64,000 nucleotides of DNA, taken from NCBI GenBank assembly GCA_958450325.1, contig OY288251.1, forward strand, positions 17,730,976-17,794,975. The letters are read 5' to 3'. Origin of the DNA: Agrostemma githago (taxonomy: Eukaryota; Streptophyta; Magnoliopsida; Caryophyllales; Caryophyllaceae). A program made the translations under genes and the position numbers. Of this stretch, positions 1 to 9,289 are shown in pieces; positions within the stretch are counted from its first letter, which is position 1; each line of letters starts with the position of its first letter. The notes beneath the pieces are model-generated. The model worked only from the letters and a program-made list of their open reading frames with translations, did not search any database and was not told the origin of the DNA.

Positions 1-2
1 CT

Positions 3-1103
3 TCCAGGATAACCATTCAATTATTTGATTCTCTTATCCTCAAAGTACAGCACGTGACTCAACATTGGTCCAATCAATTACTCTCTTATGCTGGAAAGGC
101 ACAATTGATCAATTCTGTTTTGTTTGGGCTTGAAAACTTTTGGTGCTCTAGCCTATTACTACCTGCTGCAGTCTCTAAGTCACTCACAAGGCTTAGCAAA
201 GATTTCTTCTGGGGTATCAAGGCTGGACAGTGAAGGTTAGTTTTTAAGAAATGGAGAGACGTGTGTTCTCCTTGGAATGCTGGTGGGTTTGGCATAAAGG
301 ATATTTACAGCTGCAATACTGCTCTTTTGGCCAAATGGATCTGGAATTTCACCAGGAGTCCTGAATCTATTTGGACAAAATGGTGCCGAAAATACATTCT
401 GAATACTGCTGATATTTGGTCTATTGACAACAACGAACGCTTACCTATTGGTTTCAGGAATGTTCTGTCAGTTCGTGACAAGTTAATCCAATTAACTGGT
501 TCCATAGGCATGGCTAAGAATCTCTTGGAGGATTGTTCATCAGAGTCCAAATTCCTAGTGAAGAAGGTATATGTTGCTATTTCTAACAAGAAGACCATAA
601 AGTGGAGTCCTATCCTGAGCTCATCTGTTGTTGCCCCTAGCCATAAGATAATATCCTATATGGCTATTCAGAAGAAGCTTCCGACTGCAGAATTATACAC
701 ACAGAAAGGGTTTCAGCTTGCTACTAGATGCCCCTTACGTCTGGAGGATGGTGAACACCATGGGCATCTGTTCTTTTCTTGTACCTACTCTAAGGATGTC
801 TGGTATGCCATCCTTGGATGGATTTCTGTTAAGCACATTGGACCCAAGCTCTGTGATATCATCAAATGGATGCTAGTGGATGCGCATAAGAAACATTGGA
901 AGTATGTCTGGCTCTCCGTAAGCTTGGCTGCAACAATCTATTGCATCTGGAAGGAAAGAAACAAGCGGATCTTCTCTAATACTAGTACAAATGTATTAAG
1001 TCTAGTGCAGCAAATACAATTTTTAGTAACAACCAGATTTGATTCTTACAAGGGTAGCCGTAAGTATGCTAGGATTATAGGTAAACTTGACCTCCTTGTT
1101 TAA
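3..1103 (+). pseudogene. LINE A ORF2 C-terminal fragment (RT end and zf-RVT)
   Basis: Frame 3 is open from the window edge except for one TGA at 231-233, so the visible protein is the last 366 or so codons of a LINE reverse-transcriptase polyprotein. The N-terminal part carries the motif LSYAGKAQLINSV and FFWGIK, typical of the stretch after the RT palm in plant L1-type LINEs. The zf-RVT domain follows (RCPLRLEDGEHHGHLFFSC, then KHWKYVWLSVSLAATIYCIWKERN). The second Cys of the usual CPLC pair is Arg here, so the zinc site is probably damaged. The product would act in target-primed reverse transcription. The single stop makes this copy non-functional even if its missing half was intact. Confidence 0.9.
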
Positions 1104-1141
1104 GGAAGTATATTGTGGTATAACTTTGCATCAAATTGTAA

Positions 1142-1160
1142 TTTCATTTTATCAATGAAA
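1142..1160 (+). other. LINE A 3' UTR hairpin
   Basis: TTTCATT (1142-1148) pairs perfectly with AATGAAA (1154-1160) around a 5-nt loop, 10-20 nt before TTGCAAAA and the tail. Equivalent hairpins are present in the other five LINE copies, with covarying stem sequence. Confidence 0.6.
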
Positions 1161-1178
1161 TGATAATTTTTCTTGCAA

Positions 1179-1302
1179 AAAATAAATAAATAATAATAAT
1201 AGTAATAATAATAGTAATAATAATAGTAATAGTAATAGTAATAGTAATAGTAATAATAATAGTAATAGTAATAATAATAGTAATAATAATAATAATAATA
1301 AT
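1179..1302 (+). repeat. TAA/TAG-type microsatellite tail of LINE A
   Basis: About 120 bp of TAA units with interspersed TAG units. It follows the LINE 3' UTR directly and ends at the first base of LINE B. Reverse-strand reading frames through it are only homopolymeric Tyr or Leu artefacts. Confidence 0.95.
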
Positions 1303-1376
1303 TCATTAAATTCGGTTGCGTAGTGAGGGAAACTTTTCTCTCTCTGGGATTCAGTTGCTACTGGTTCTAGTCCGGC
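1303..1376 (+). promoter_or_regulatory. LINE B 5' UTR
   Basis: The 74 bp between the tail of LINE A and the first ATG of ORF1 hold no ORF and no TATA box. If B is 5' complete, an internal promoter would have to lie here or in ORF1. The start context GGCATGG (1374-1380) is a good plant initiation context, which supports the chosen ORF1 start. Confidence 0.5.
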
Positions 1377-1861
1377 ATGGGAGCTGATCAGGCCAAAAGA
1401 GGGCCAGGACGGCCACGGAAATTTCATCAGTCGTTGCCACCTCCTCAATCTGGTCCGATTGGTGGGAGTGGGGAGCGAAAAGATGATGAATCAAGCTCCC
1501 AATTGGAAGATCAGGTTGCTGCGCGAGAAGTTTTGGTTAACGATCTAATCCTTAAAGCTATGGAGTCAGTTGGTAAAATTGTTTCCTCTAGTTCAATGAT
1601 TAATAATAATGCTGAAAATTCTGCTAAAGATATGGTTCATTACTTGAATGTGGACACAAATGGAGGTCTGAATGATACTCTGCCCCCGAAGAGAGAATCT
1701 GGGGAATCGGTTCCAGTAAAGAAGCCATGGGTTGCTGCTGCAGCTAAACAGCAACAATTGGGCATGAGTCTGTGTTTCTATGATGATATTGTAGATTCTT
1801 CTGAAATTACTATTGATTTGGATGATTTTGAGGAAGAATTGGAAAGATGGAAGTATACACT
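1377..1861 (+). pseudogene. LINE B ORF1, 5' exon-like half (split by element Z)
   Basis: The N-terminal 161 codons of LINE ORF1. They begin with a short AT-hook-like stretch (KRGPGRPRK at residues 7-15), followed by a low-complexity Ser/Asn-rich linker and the acidic lead-in to a DUF4283-type domain (residues about 140-161, ending WKYTL). The reading frame stops being LINE sequence at the ACACT target duplication (1857-1861). The next LINE residues (MGHVIG) resume at 13798 after the 3' LTR. LINE F keeps the same junction uninterrupted (WQHTLMGHVIG at about 23311), which proves the split is insertional. ORF1 products of this class are RNA/DNA-binding chaperones of the LINE ribonucleoprotein. 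Confidence 0.85.
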
Positions 1862-2546
1862 TAATGAGGGTCGGCAGCCTGCTCCGGACCGCCTGCTAAG
1901 CAGGCCCTCAGAAGACTCTACTTAAGGAGCCCGGGAACCGACTTGACAGACAATCAGAGCAAAGTCACTAAGAAGAGAGCTCACGGGGAACTTCAGACGA
2001 GCGCCTGCCCGACAGGGAGGGGCGGTCTGCCAAACCCAGTCTTCGCATAACCCCTACCTGCCTGTCTTCTGGCTATTCTCCGCAGGCAGGGCAGGGATCA
2101 CCAAGGGACCTCCTCGTCATTTCGCCTAAGGTAAACAAGAATGGGTGGATGAGGTGAAGCCACTTGTCACCTCCTCATCCACCCATCCTCCTTCTACTTT
2201 CCTCTCTTGTGGGAAGGTATAAATACTCTCCCACTTCCCACAAGAGAGGGGTTGTATTTTCTCTCTCTAGAACTCTTACTCTAAAAACGCCACCTAGTTC
2301 CTCACGAGCTAGGTTCCTTAAGGCATTCACGGACTGACTTAGGAATCGGAGAGGGTTTCCTCGGACAACCTCCGAGGCCCTGTGCGTTCTGTGTGCAGGG
2401 AGCCAGCCTATTCCGCCGGGAAGGTCCGACCAGTGGAGTATGAGGGAGGAGAGGTTGGCAAGATTGACTAATTGTTAACTCGAAGCAATATCGTACACCT
2501 CAAGCCCGAAATCCGAATCGGGTTAATTGATTCCAATACCGGAACA
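1862..2546 (+). repeat. Element Z 5' LTR
   Basis: A 685-bp LTR matching 13108-13791 almost base for base. It contains a short palindrome GCCTGCtaaGCAGGC (1891-1905), two larger inverted repeats in the promoter region, a TATA box at 2218-2224 and the 3' end GGAACA just before the primer site. Confidence 0.95.
2201..2249 (+). promoter_or_regulatory. Element Z LTR promoter: TATA box inside a perfect inverted repeat
   Basis: TATAAAT at 2218-2224 is the probable LTR core promoter. It is flanked by a perfect 15-bp inverted repeat, CCTCTCTTGTGGGAA (2201-2215) and its complement (2235-2249), placing the TATA box in a 19-nt loop. The 3' LTR copy (TATA at 13463-13469) keeps the arms with one mismatch. 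A second imperfect inverted repeat (about 2141-2184) lies just upstream. Confidence 0.7.
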
Positions 2547-2549
2547 ATT

Positions 2550-2567
2550 TGGCGCCGTCTATGGGGA
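2550..2567 (+). other. Element Z primer-binding site
   Basis: TGGCGCCGTCTATGGGGA begins 3 nt after the LTR terminal CA. TGGCGCC-type primer sites are usual for Tat/Athila-lineage plant elements. The tRNA was not assigned. Confidence 0.75.
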
Positions 2568-2643
2568 AGATCTGGTTGTATCCACGAATTACCCACAAAA
2601 ATCAACCATTCCCAATTACAAAAACTAACCAATCAAAGTAATC

Positions 2644-4686
2644 ATGCCTGAGATCGTTGACACTAGTGTAGGGATAGGTCCGACGGTCCCACCGGTGACC
2701 CCCCTATACGGCATGCCTCAGCCAGAGAGGGCTCCTACCGCCACGATCCCCGGGGTAGGGGGAACCAGTCTTCTGGGCATGCCAAATACAGCTGTAGCAT
2801 CAGGGCAGGGGGCACCTCTAGAGCACACCCTGAACCTAACCCCAGCTCAGATGGTACAGACAGCTGCCTTCTTCTCCGCAATGCTTAACTAGGAGTTCAC
2901 TTCTGAAGACCTGGTAGGCCGGGTCGCAACGACCCCCAGACAGCCCTGCTCAGTAAGCAGAGAGGGGGCTGGAGGTACGAAGCGAACCGCCGCCATAAAC
3001 GCCCAAAGGAAGGCAAGGAGAACAGCTCAAGTGTACGCACAAGCGCAGAGGCGTATCACAGCAGGCAGCCAAGAACCGCCTGCTCAACAATAGGCATTCT
3101 CTATACACACTACGGAGTCCACGTCCCGGGAGAAGAGAGGTTTGTCTCAGGAACTGCAGGATCGAATGAAGCACAAGGAGCCTGCGTCTAGACGCCTGGG
3201 AGAAAAGCAGGGCGGAGTCTTTTCCAGGTTAACACCGGATGCAAAAGTACAACCAGCTCCAGGGCTGTCCCAAAGCCTGCAGTCTAGGCTTAACCGGGGG
3301 CAGCCGCTCGAGTCAATGTATCACCAGGATGACAACCTCGGTCAATCCCGGAGAAAGCGGTCTAGGCAACCCTCCCTTGACACAGAGGACGAAGCGACCA
3401 GCAGACAACAACCAAAGCACCGCTCCCCCAGTACGAGGAAACTGGCCCCTAGACAATGGGATGTTCACGGTAATCAGTCTGTGGAAAGCAGGTCACGGAT
3501 GGTGGGCAGGCCCACGAAGACCCCTCTCCATCCTGACGTACAAGAATAGCCCATCCCAAAGATTAAAATGCCCACAGTCAAGTTTGACGGCACTGCAGAT
3601 CCAGAGGACCATCTGGCGGCATTTGAAAGTCACATGGGCATGTATGTTGTGAATGATGCGATCTGGTGCAAAATCTTCCCAACCACCCTTGTAGGGCTTG
3701 CACAGGGATGGTTCAGGGACCTTCGCCAGGGGTCAATCAGTTTCTTTATAGAGTTAGCCGAGGCATTCCTTGAACAATACGCAGGGAACAAGAGGAGACG
3801 ACTCACTCGTTTTGATCTTATGACCCTGAAGCAGAACAAGGGCGAGAGCGTCAGGGAGTACCTTAAGAGATTCGAATTGTCCTACCAACAAGTCAGGGAG
3901 ATTGATGATTCGACTGCTGCCTACGCCCTGACAATCTCCCTGCTCCCAGGGGAGATGAAGAACCAGATGATCAGGGCCCAGCCTGAAACCCTGGCAAAAG
4001 CCAGAAAAATTGCTGAAGGGTTCATTCTGCAGGAAGAGTTTCACAACCTGCCGGACACCCCTGCAGGCCAAGCAAGGCCGCACGGGGGACCGCAGGGTGG
4101 ACGTGGCAGAAACGAGCCAAGCAAACATAAAGAGGAGGGGGATACCCCCAAGAAAGAACGCACAACTTACCAGCCGAGGTTTGACAGCTACACGGCCCTC
4201 AACAGGCCGAGGGCAGAAATCTTCGAACTGGAGAAGGAAACAGCAAAATGGAACTGCCCGAATAAGCCGCGCAGCCCAAAGGGGGATCCTAAAAAATTCT
4301 GCACATTCCACGATTGCATAGGCCACACCACTGAAGAATACCGACACTTAAAAGACGAGATAGAAAAACTCATAAGAAACGGTTGGTTGAGTAACTATGC
4401 AGCAAGGAACAAACCCCAAAAGGAGGCGGCAGACAAACCCAAAGGCTCAGCCCAAAATCGCATGGTAATTCACGTAGTGTCAGGGGATGCAGAGGGGCGT
4501 ACAAGCAGACGAAGCCAGAAAAAGCAGGTCCGCAAATTGCGAAACCAGATTTGCTACGCCGAGAGGGCAGGAAGCCCAAAGGGCACGACCCTGAGCATCA
4601 CCCCTGAGGACGCCGGGAGAGTCATATACCCGCACAGCGACCCTTTGGTCTTAACTCTTGAGATTAGCAATCACATTGTCAAGTGA
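2644..4686 (+). pseudogene. gag: Element Z gag (capsid/nucleocapsid), four stops
   Basis: The first ATG after the primer site (2644) opens a frame that continues, apart from stop codons, through gag and pol to 8370. Stops lie at 2890 (TAG), 3091 (TAG), 3547 (TAG) and 4684 (TGA, at the gag-protease junction). The recognisable retrotransposon Gag region is about 3568-4050 (MPTVKFDGTADPEDHL, then the REYLKRFELSYQQV block). A zinc-knuckle-like motif follows at about 4300 (CTFHDCIGHTTEEY). Its last Cys is replaced by Tyr, so it is probably defective. Gag would form the virus-like particle and bind genomic RNA. Antisense and other-frame ORFs over this stretch are shadows. Confidence 0.85.
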
Positions 4687-4689
4687 TGC

Positions 4690-7600
4690 ATGGTGGACAC
4701 TGGCGCCTACACAAACCTCTTGTACAAGGATGCCTTTGAAAGAATGAACTTAGAGAAAAGACATCTGAAGCCAGCCCCTGGATCTTTGTATAGGTTCAGT
4801 GGGGCAGGTGTACTTCCCATGGGGATTATCGACTTACCCATAACATTCGGGGAGGGGGCCTCTGCCAGGAATGTCAGGGCGTTATTTTTTGTGGTGGATG
4901 CAAAGTCTGCATACAACGCCCTGATAGGCCGGGCCACCCTAGACGAAATCGAAGCCGCTGTATCAATCAGGGCTCTCACCATAGCCTATGTGACAGACTT
5001 TGGCATGGAAGGGAAGGTCCACGGGGATCAGGAGTCGGCCAGACACTGTTATTCCGTGGCCCTGCAAGCCCATGAAACAGAGAGAAAAGGAAAACGAAAA
5101 GTTGAAGGTTCCCCCAGCAGGGAGGGTGAAATCCCGGCTGCTCAGCAAAGAGCAGCCCACTTAGAGCCTGAAGGGGAAAGCATGCTGGTGGACTTAGAAC
5201 CAGGGAGGCAGGTCCTCATAGGGGCCGACCTGGAGGAGTCCTACCAGAAGGAGCTAATTGCAGTCTTGAGAGAAAACAGGGACGTATTTGCTTACTCTGC
5301 AGATGAGATGCCAGGGGTCGACCCGGCTTTTATTGTTCACAAGCTGAACGTTAACCCGGAGGCTCGCCCTATAAAGCAGAAGAAAAGAAATATGTCTGTT
5401 GAAAAAGACGCGGCGATAAAAGAGGAGATAGAAAAACTCTTGAAAACAGATTTCATTGAAGTCTGTGATTACCCTGAGTGGTTGGCGAACGTTGTGATGG
5501 TGAAAAAGTCATCGGGCGCATGGAGAATGTGCGTAGACTTCACAAATCTTAACAAAGCCTGCCCAAAGGACTGCTACCTCCTGCCCAGGATAGACCAACT
5601 GGTGGATGTCACTAGTGGATATACCACGTTAAGTTTTTTGGATGCATTCTCAGGGTACCATCAAGTGTACCTCTGGCAGCCTGACAGGGTGAGGTGCGCC
5701 TTCATAACCAGCCATGGAACATACATGTATAAAATGATGCCATTTGGACTGAAGAATGCAGGCGCCACCTATCAGCGATTGGTGGACAAGGTCTTTGAAA
5801 ATAAAAAAGGGAGAAACTTGGAAGCCTATGTCGATGATGCAATTGTCAAAAGCAAGGGGGACAGGGAGCACCTGGCGGACCTGCAGGAAACATTCTCTTC
5901 CCTGCGATCGTACAAAATGAAGCTGAATCCAGAAAAGTGCACGTTTGGAGTCCGATCTGGCAAATTCTTAGGATTCTTAGTCAGCTCCAGAGGGATAGAC
6001 GCCAATCCCGAAAAGATTCAGGCGGTCCTAGACCTCCTGGAGCCTAAGACCATAAGGGACATTCAACGGCTCACAGGCAGGATGGCTGCCCTGGCTCGCT
6101 TTATCGCCAGATTAGCAGACAAGTCGACCCCTTTCTTCAAAGTGTTGAAAGGCAACAAGCAATTCAAATGGGAGAATGAGCAAAAGAAAGCCTTCGAACA
6201 ATTGAAAGAGCATCTGAAAAAGCTCCCTACCTTGGCGAGACCAGTGGCCGGAGAAAAACTATACCTATACATTAATTTCACCAACTCAACGGTGAGTGCA
6301 GTCATCCTGAAAGAAGAAGCAGGCTCACAGCAGCCCATCTACTTTGTAAGTCACGCCCTGGGGGCAGCTGAAAGAAACTATCCTATGGTAGAAAAAGTTG
6401 CCTATGCAGTCGTCATAGCAGCCAGAAAACTCAGGCCCTACTTCGACGCACACCCTGTTGTGGTCCTCACCGACCAGCCACTAGAGAAGATATTGGAAAA
6501 ATTTGAAAAATCAGGAAGGCTACTAAAATGGGCAATTGAGTTAAGCGGACTGGGGGTATGATACCAACCCAGGACAGCCATCAAGGCACAGGCCCTGGCG
6601 GACTTCCTGGCTGAATGTTCTCATTCAGGGGAAGAGGAACCTCCCGCCGAAGAATGGATAGTAAACACTGACGGGTCCTCAACGGCCAATGGTGCAGGGG
6701 CAGGTGTCGTGCTGACCAGCCCCGAAGGAGTGGATTTTGAGCATGCGCTCAGATTCACCTTCCTTGCATCAAACAACGAAGCAGAATACGAGGCTGTACT
6801 TGTGGGAATAAATCTAGCTAAGGCTGCAGGTGCAGAGCGGATTATACTAGCAACTGACTCCCAGCTCATTGCCAATCAAATCAATGGAGAATATGAGGCT
6901 AGGGTTCAGGCCATGGCCACCTACCTAGAAAAGGTGAAGCAGGGATTATCAAGCCTAAAATCTTATGAAATCAGGCAAATACCCCGATCACAGAATAATC
7001 GGGCCGACGCCCAGTCAAAACTAGCCAGCTTCAGCCTACAAGACATAAGGAGGTCAGTTTGGGTCGATGTTGTCCATGAGAAATCCACTACTGCCTGTCA
7101 GACAGTCAACATCGTCGAAGAGGAACAGGAAAACTGGATGACCCCCCTCATTCAGTTCAAAAAATACGGCATCCTACCGTCTGATCCAGTGCAAAAAAGG
7201 AAAACACAGACCAAAGCAGCATGGTTCGTGATAATTGATGAAGAACTATACAAGAAATCCTTTACCTTCCCCCTGCTCAGATGCCTGGGGGCAGAGCAGG
7301 CCGCTGAAGTTTTGGATGACATCCACTCGGGGATCTACGGGCATCACATTGGAGGAAGATCGTTGGCCCACAAAGCTCTAAGGACAGGCTACTACTGGCC
7401 TACTATGTTAGCAGATGCAAGGAGCCTCACTCGGAAATACAGAAAATGCTAACTCTTCGCTCCATCAATTCATGCCCCAGCCCAAGAACTCAGGCCAATT
7501 TTATCTCCCATTCCTTTTGCTCAATGGGGGATGGACATACTGGGTCCCTTTGCTACAGCCACAGGGGGACGAAAGTTTCTGATCGTCGGGATTGACTACT

Positions 7601-8370
7601 TCACAAAGTGGGTTAAAGCCGAGGCAGTCCCAAACATCACCGAGCCGGTAGTCAGGAAGGTCATCTTGAGAAACATCATAACCAGATTCGGCCTACCAAA
7701 AATGTTAGTGTTTGATCATGGGAGGCAGTTTGATAATGACCCCCTAAGAGCCTGGCTGGAAGGGCATGGAATAACCGTCGCCTATTCTGCCGTCTACCAC
7801 CCGCAGACCAATGGGCAGGCCGAGGCCGCTAACAAACAAATCCTAAATGGGCTCAAAAAGATGGTGGATGATCTCAAAGGAAGATGGGAAGATGAGCTAC
7901 CAAGTACACTCTGGTCAATAAGGACCACCAGAAAAGAATCAACAGGTCAGACGCCGTTTGGCCAGGTGTATGGAGCAGAAGCTTTACTACCCATCGAAGT
8001 GCAAATTCCTACCCTACGGTCTCAGCAGTACAACAAAGCCGACAACGATGCAGCAATGGCCGAGGCCCTAGACCTGGTCCATGAGGTCAGGGAGGAGGCC
8101 AGCATCAACATAGCCGCCTATCAGCAAAGGATGAGAAAGGCATACAACAAAAGGGTACATGAGAGAAGGTTCCAGATAGGAGACCTAGTACTAAAGAAGA
8201 CACAGGCTGTAGGAAAATCTAGGGAGCATGGCAAACTAAGCGCCAACTGGGAAGGCCCGTACCAGGTGACCCAGATTTTGGGAACAGGCACATACAAAAT
8301 CGCCAACCCAGAAGGACAAGAGCTGAGCGAACACTGGAACACCGACACCCTGAAAAGATACTATGTTTAA
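4690..8370 (+). pseudogene. pol: Element Z pol: protease, RT, RNase H, second RNase H, integrase
   Basis: Same frame as gag. Domains in order: aspartic protease (VDTGAYTNLL at 4693), reverse transcriptase (VDFTNLNKACPKD, then YVDD at about 5827), RNase H1, a stop TGA at 6559, a second RNase H (NTDGSSTANGAGAG, then AEYEAVLVGINLAKAAG and TDSQL), and integrase (HH region near 7345, DILGP, DHGRQF, then QAEAANKQ as the DDE core). A TAA at 7450 lies inside the HHCC zinc finger, where the first Cys is also Tyr. No frameshift is seen in 5.7 kb of gag-pol. All stops can be explained by C-to-T changes (CGA or CAA/CAG to TGA, TAA or TAG). No chromodomain is evident. The element is coding-dead but structurally complete. 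Confidence 0.92.
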
Positions 8371-8617
8371 GCGAGCCTTAGGAGAATCTCGTCTTTAGGA
8401 AAAAAGTACTGGCGGAGAACGATCAGAATGAAATGTCGACGGCTCCGACCACTCTTATGTTTAAAAGCTTTTATATATAACACTCAAAGATTCATACTCG
8501 TTGTCTGTTTAAGCTTGCGCTCTCACACACAAACGAGCAGGGAGCAATAGGGGGAGGCCCCCCTGTTGCCAGAACCGAGGAAAATGGACCCCCCAACAAA
8601 AATTCTAAACCCTATAC
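8371..8617. other. Element Z, untranslated stretch after pol
   Basis: About 250 bp between the pol stop and the tandem array. No ORF, promoter or conserved block was recognised. It lacks the conserved post-pol block seen in elements X and Y. Confidence 0.6.
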
Positions 8618-9100
8618 CTACCTCTGGGCAGGAAGGGTGCAGGCCTCACACGCCAAACTAACAAGGACTGGGGGCAGCTCCCCCAACCTTGTATCAAAAA
8701 CGCAAAAGCCCTCCCTGTCTACCTCTGGGCAAGCAGGGAGCAGGCCCCCTGGACTCCAAACAGAGGCCAGGGACAGGCTAGGATACGCACAACTGACAAG
8801 GACTGGGGGCAGCTCCCCCAACCTTGTATAAAAAACGCAAAAGCCATCCCTGCCTACCTCTGGGCAGGCAGGGGGCAGGCCCCCAGTACTTCAAACAGAG
8901 GCCAGGGACAGGCCAGGCTACGCACAACTGACAAGGACTGGGGGCAACTCCCCCAGCCTTGTATAAAAACGCAAAAGCCATCCCTGCCTACCTCTGGGCA
9001 GGCAGGGGGCAGGCCCCCTGGACTCCAAGCAGAGGCCAGGGACGGGCCAGGCTACGCACAACTGACAAGGACTGGGGGCAGCTCCCCCAACCTTAGACCA
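8618..9100 (+). repeat. Element Z 3' tandem array, period 134-135 bp
   Basis: About 3.6 copies. The landmark acaaggactgggggcagct recurs at 8661, 8796, 8931 and 9065 (spacings 135, 135, 134). The motif CTCTGGGCAGGCAGGG and a GGGGGC-rich core recur in each unit. Small ORFs on both strands here are repeat artefacts. Tandem arrays in the 3' untranslated region are a known habit of Tat-lineage elements. Confidence 0.9.
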
Positions 9101-9289
9101 GGCCATACCTTGAAGAAAAGATAAAAAAGCAGACCAAAATAAGGGAAAGCATTCCATAACAAACCCATGAAGGGTAAAAAGTTTTCACAAAGTAACAAAG
9201 GCAAAGATCCGAAAAACTAAATATTACAAACAGCTGGCCATAACAAGGCTCAGCGCAGAGAATAGGGCTAGTTCAAGAAAGGATAAACA
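9101..9289. other. Element Z spacer
   Basis: AT-rich spacer between the tandem array and the stop of the antisense gene. It would be the 3' UTR of the antisense transcript. No clear terminator is visible. Confidence 0.5.

Larger units (their letters stand above)
1..1302 (+). mobile_element. LINE A, 3' part of an L1-type non-LTR retrotransposon
   Basis: The left window edge cuts this copy. What remains is the end of ORF2 (RT thumb and zf-RVT region), a 3' UTR of about 75 bp with a TTTCATT/AATGAAA hairpin, the motif TTGCAAAA and a long TAA/TAG-rich tail. LINE B starts directly after the tail, so the two copies lie in tandem in the same orientation. The C-terminal protein is closest to LINE E within this window. 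Confidence 0.9.

Noticed and set aside
1100..1448. Reverse-strand ORFs of poly-Tyr and poly-Leu
   Set aside because: They are translations of the TAA/TAG microsatellite tail of LINE A. The same applies to 27788-28018 and 21776-21985.
2950..5160. Several minus-strand ORFs across Z gag-pol (for example 3754-4347, 197 aa)
   Set aside because: They are antisense shadows of gag-pol with no domain or promoter support, unlike the antisense ORFs at 9290-11640 and 12169-12753.
8618..9157. Overlapping short ORFs on both strands, and a repeat-spacer look that could suggest CRISPR
   Set aside because: They are frames through a 135-bp tandem array. Units are contiguous with no unique spacers, and the DNA is plant nuclear.
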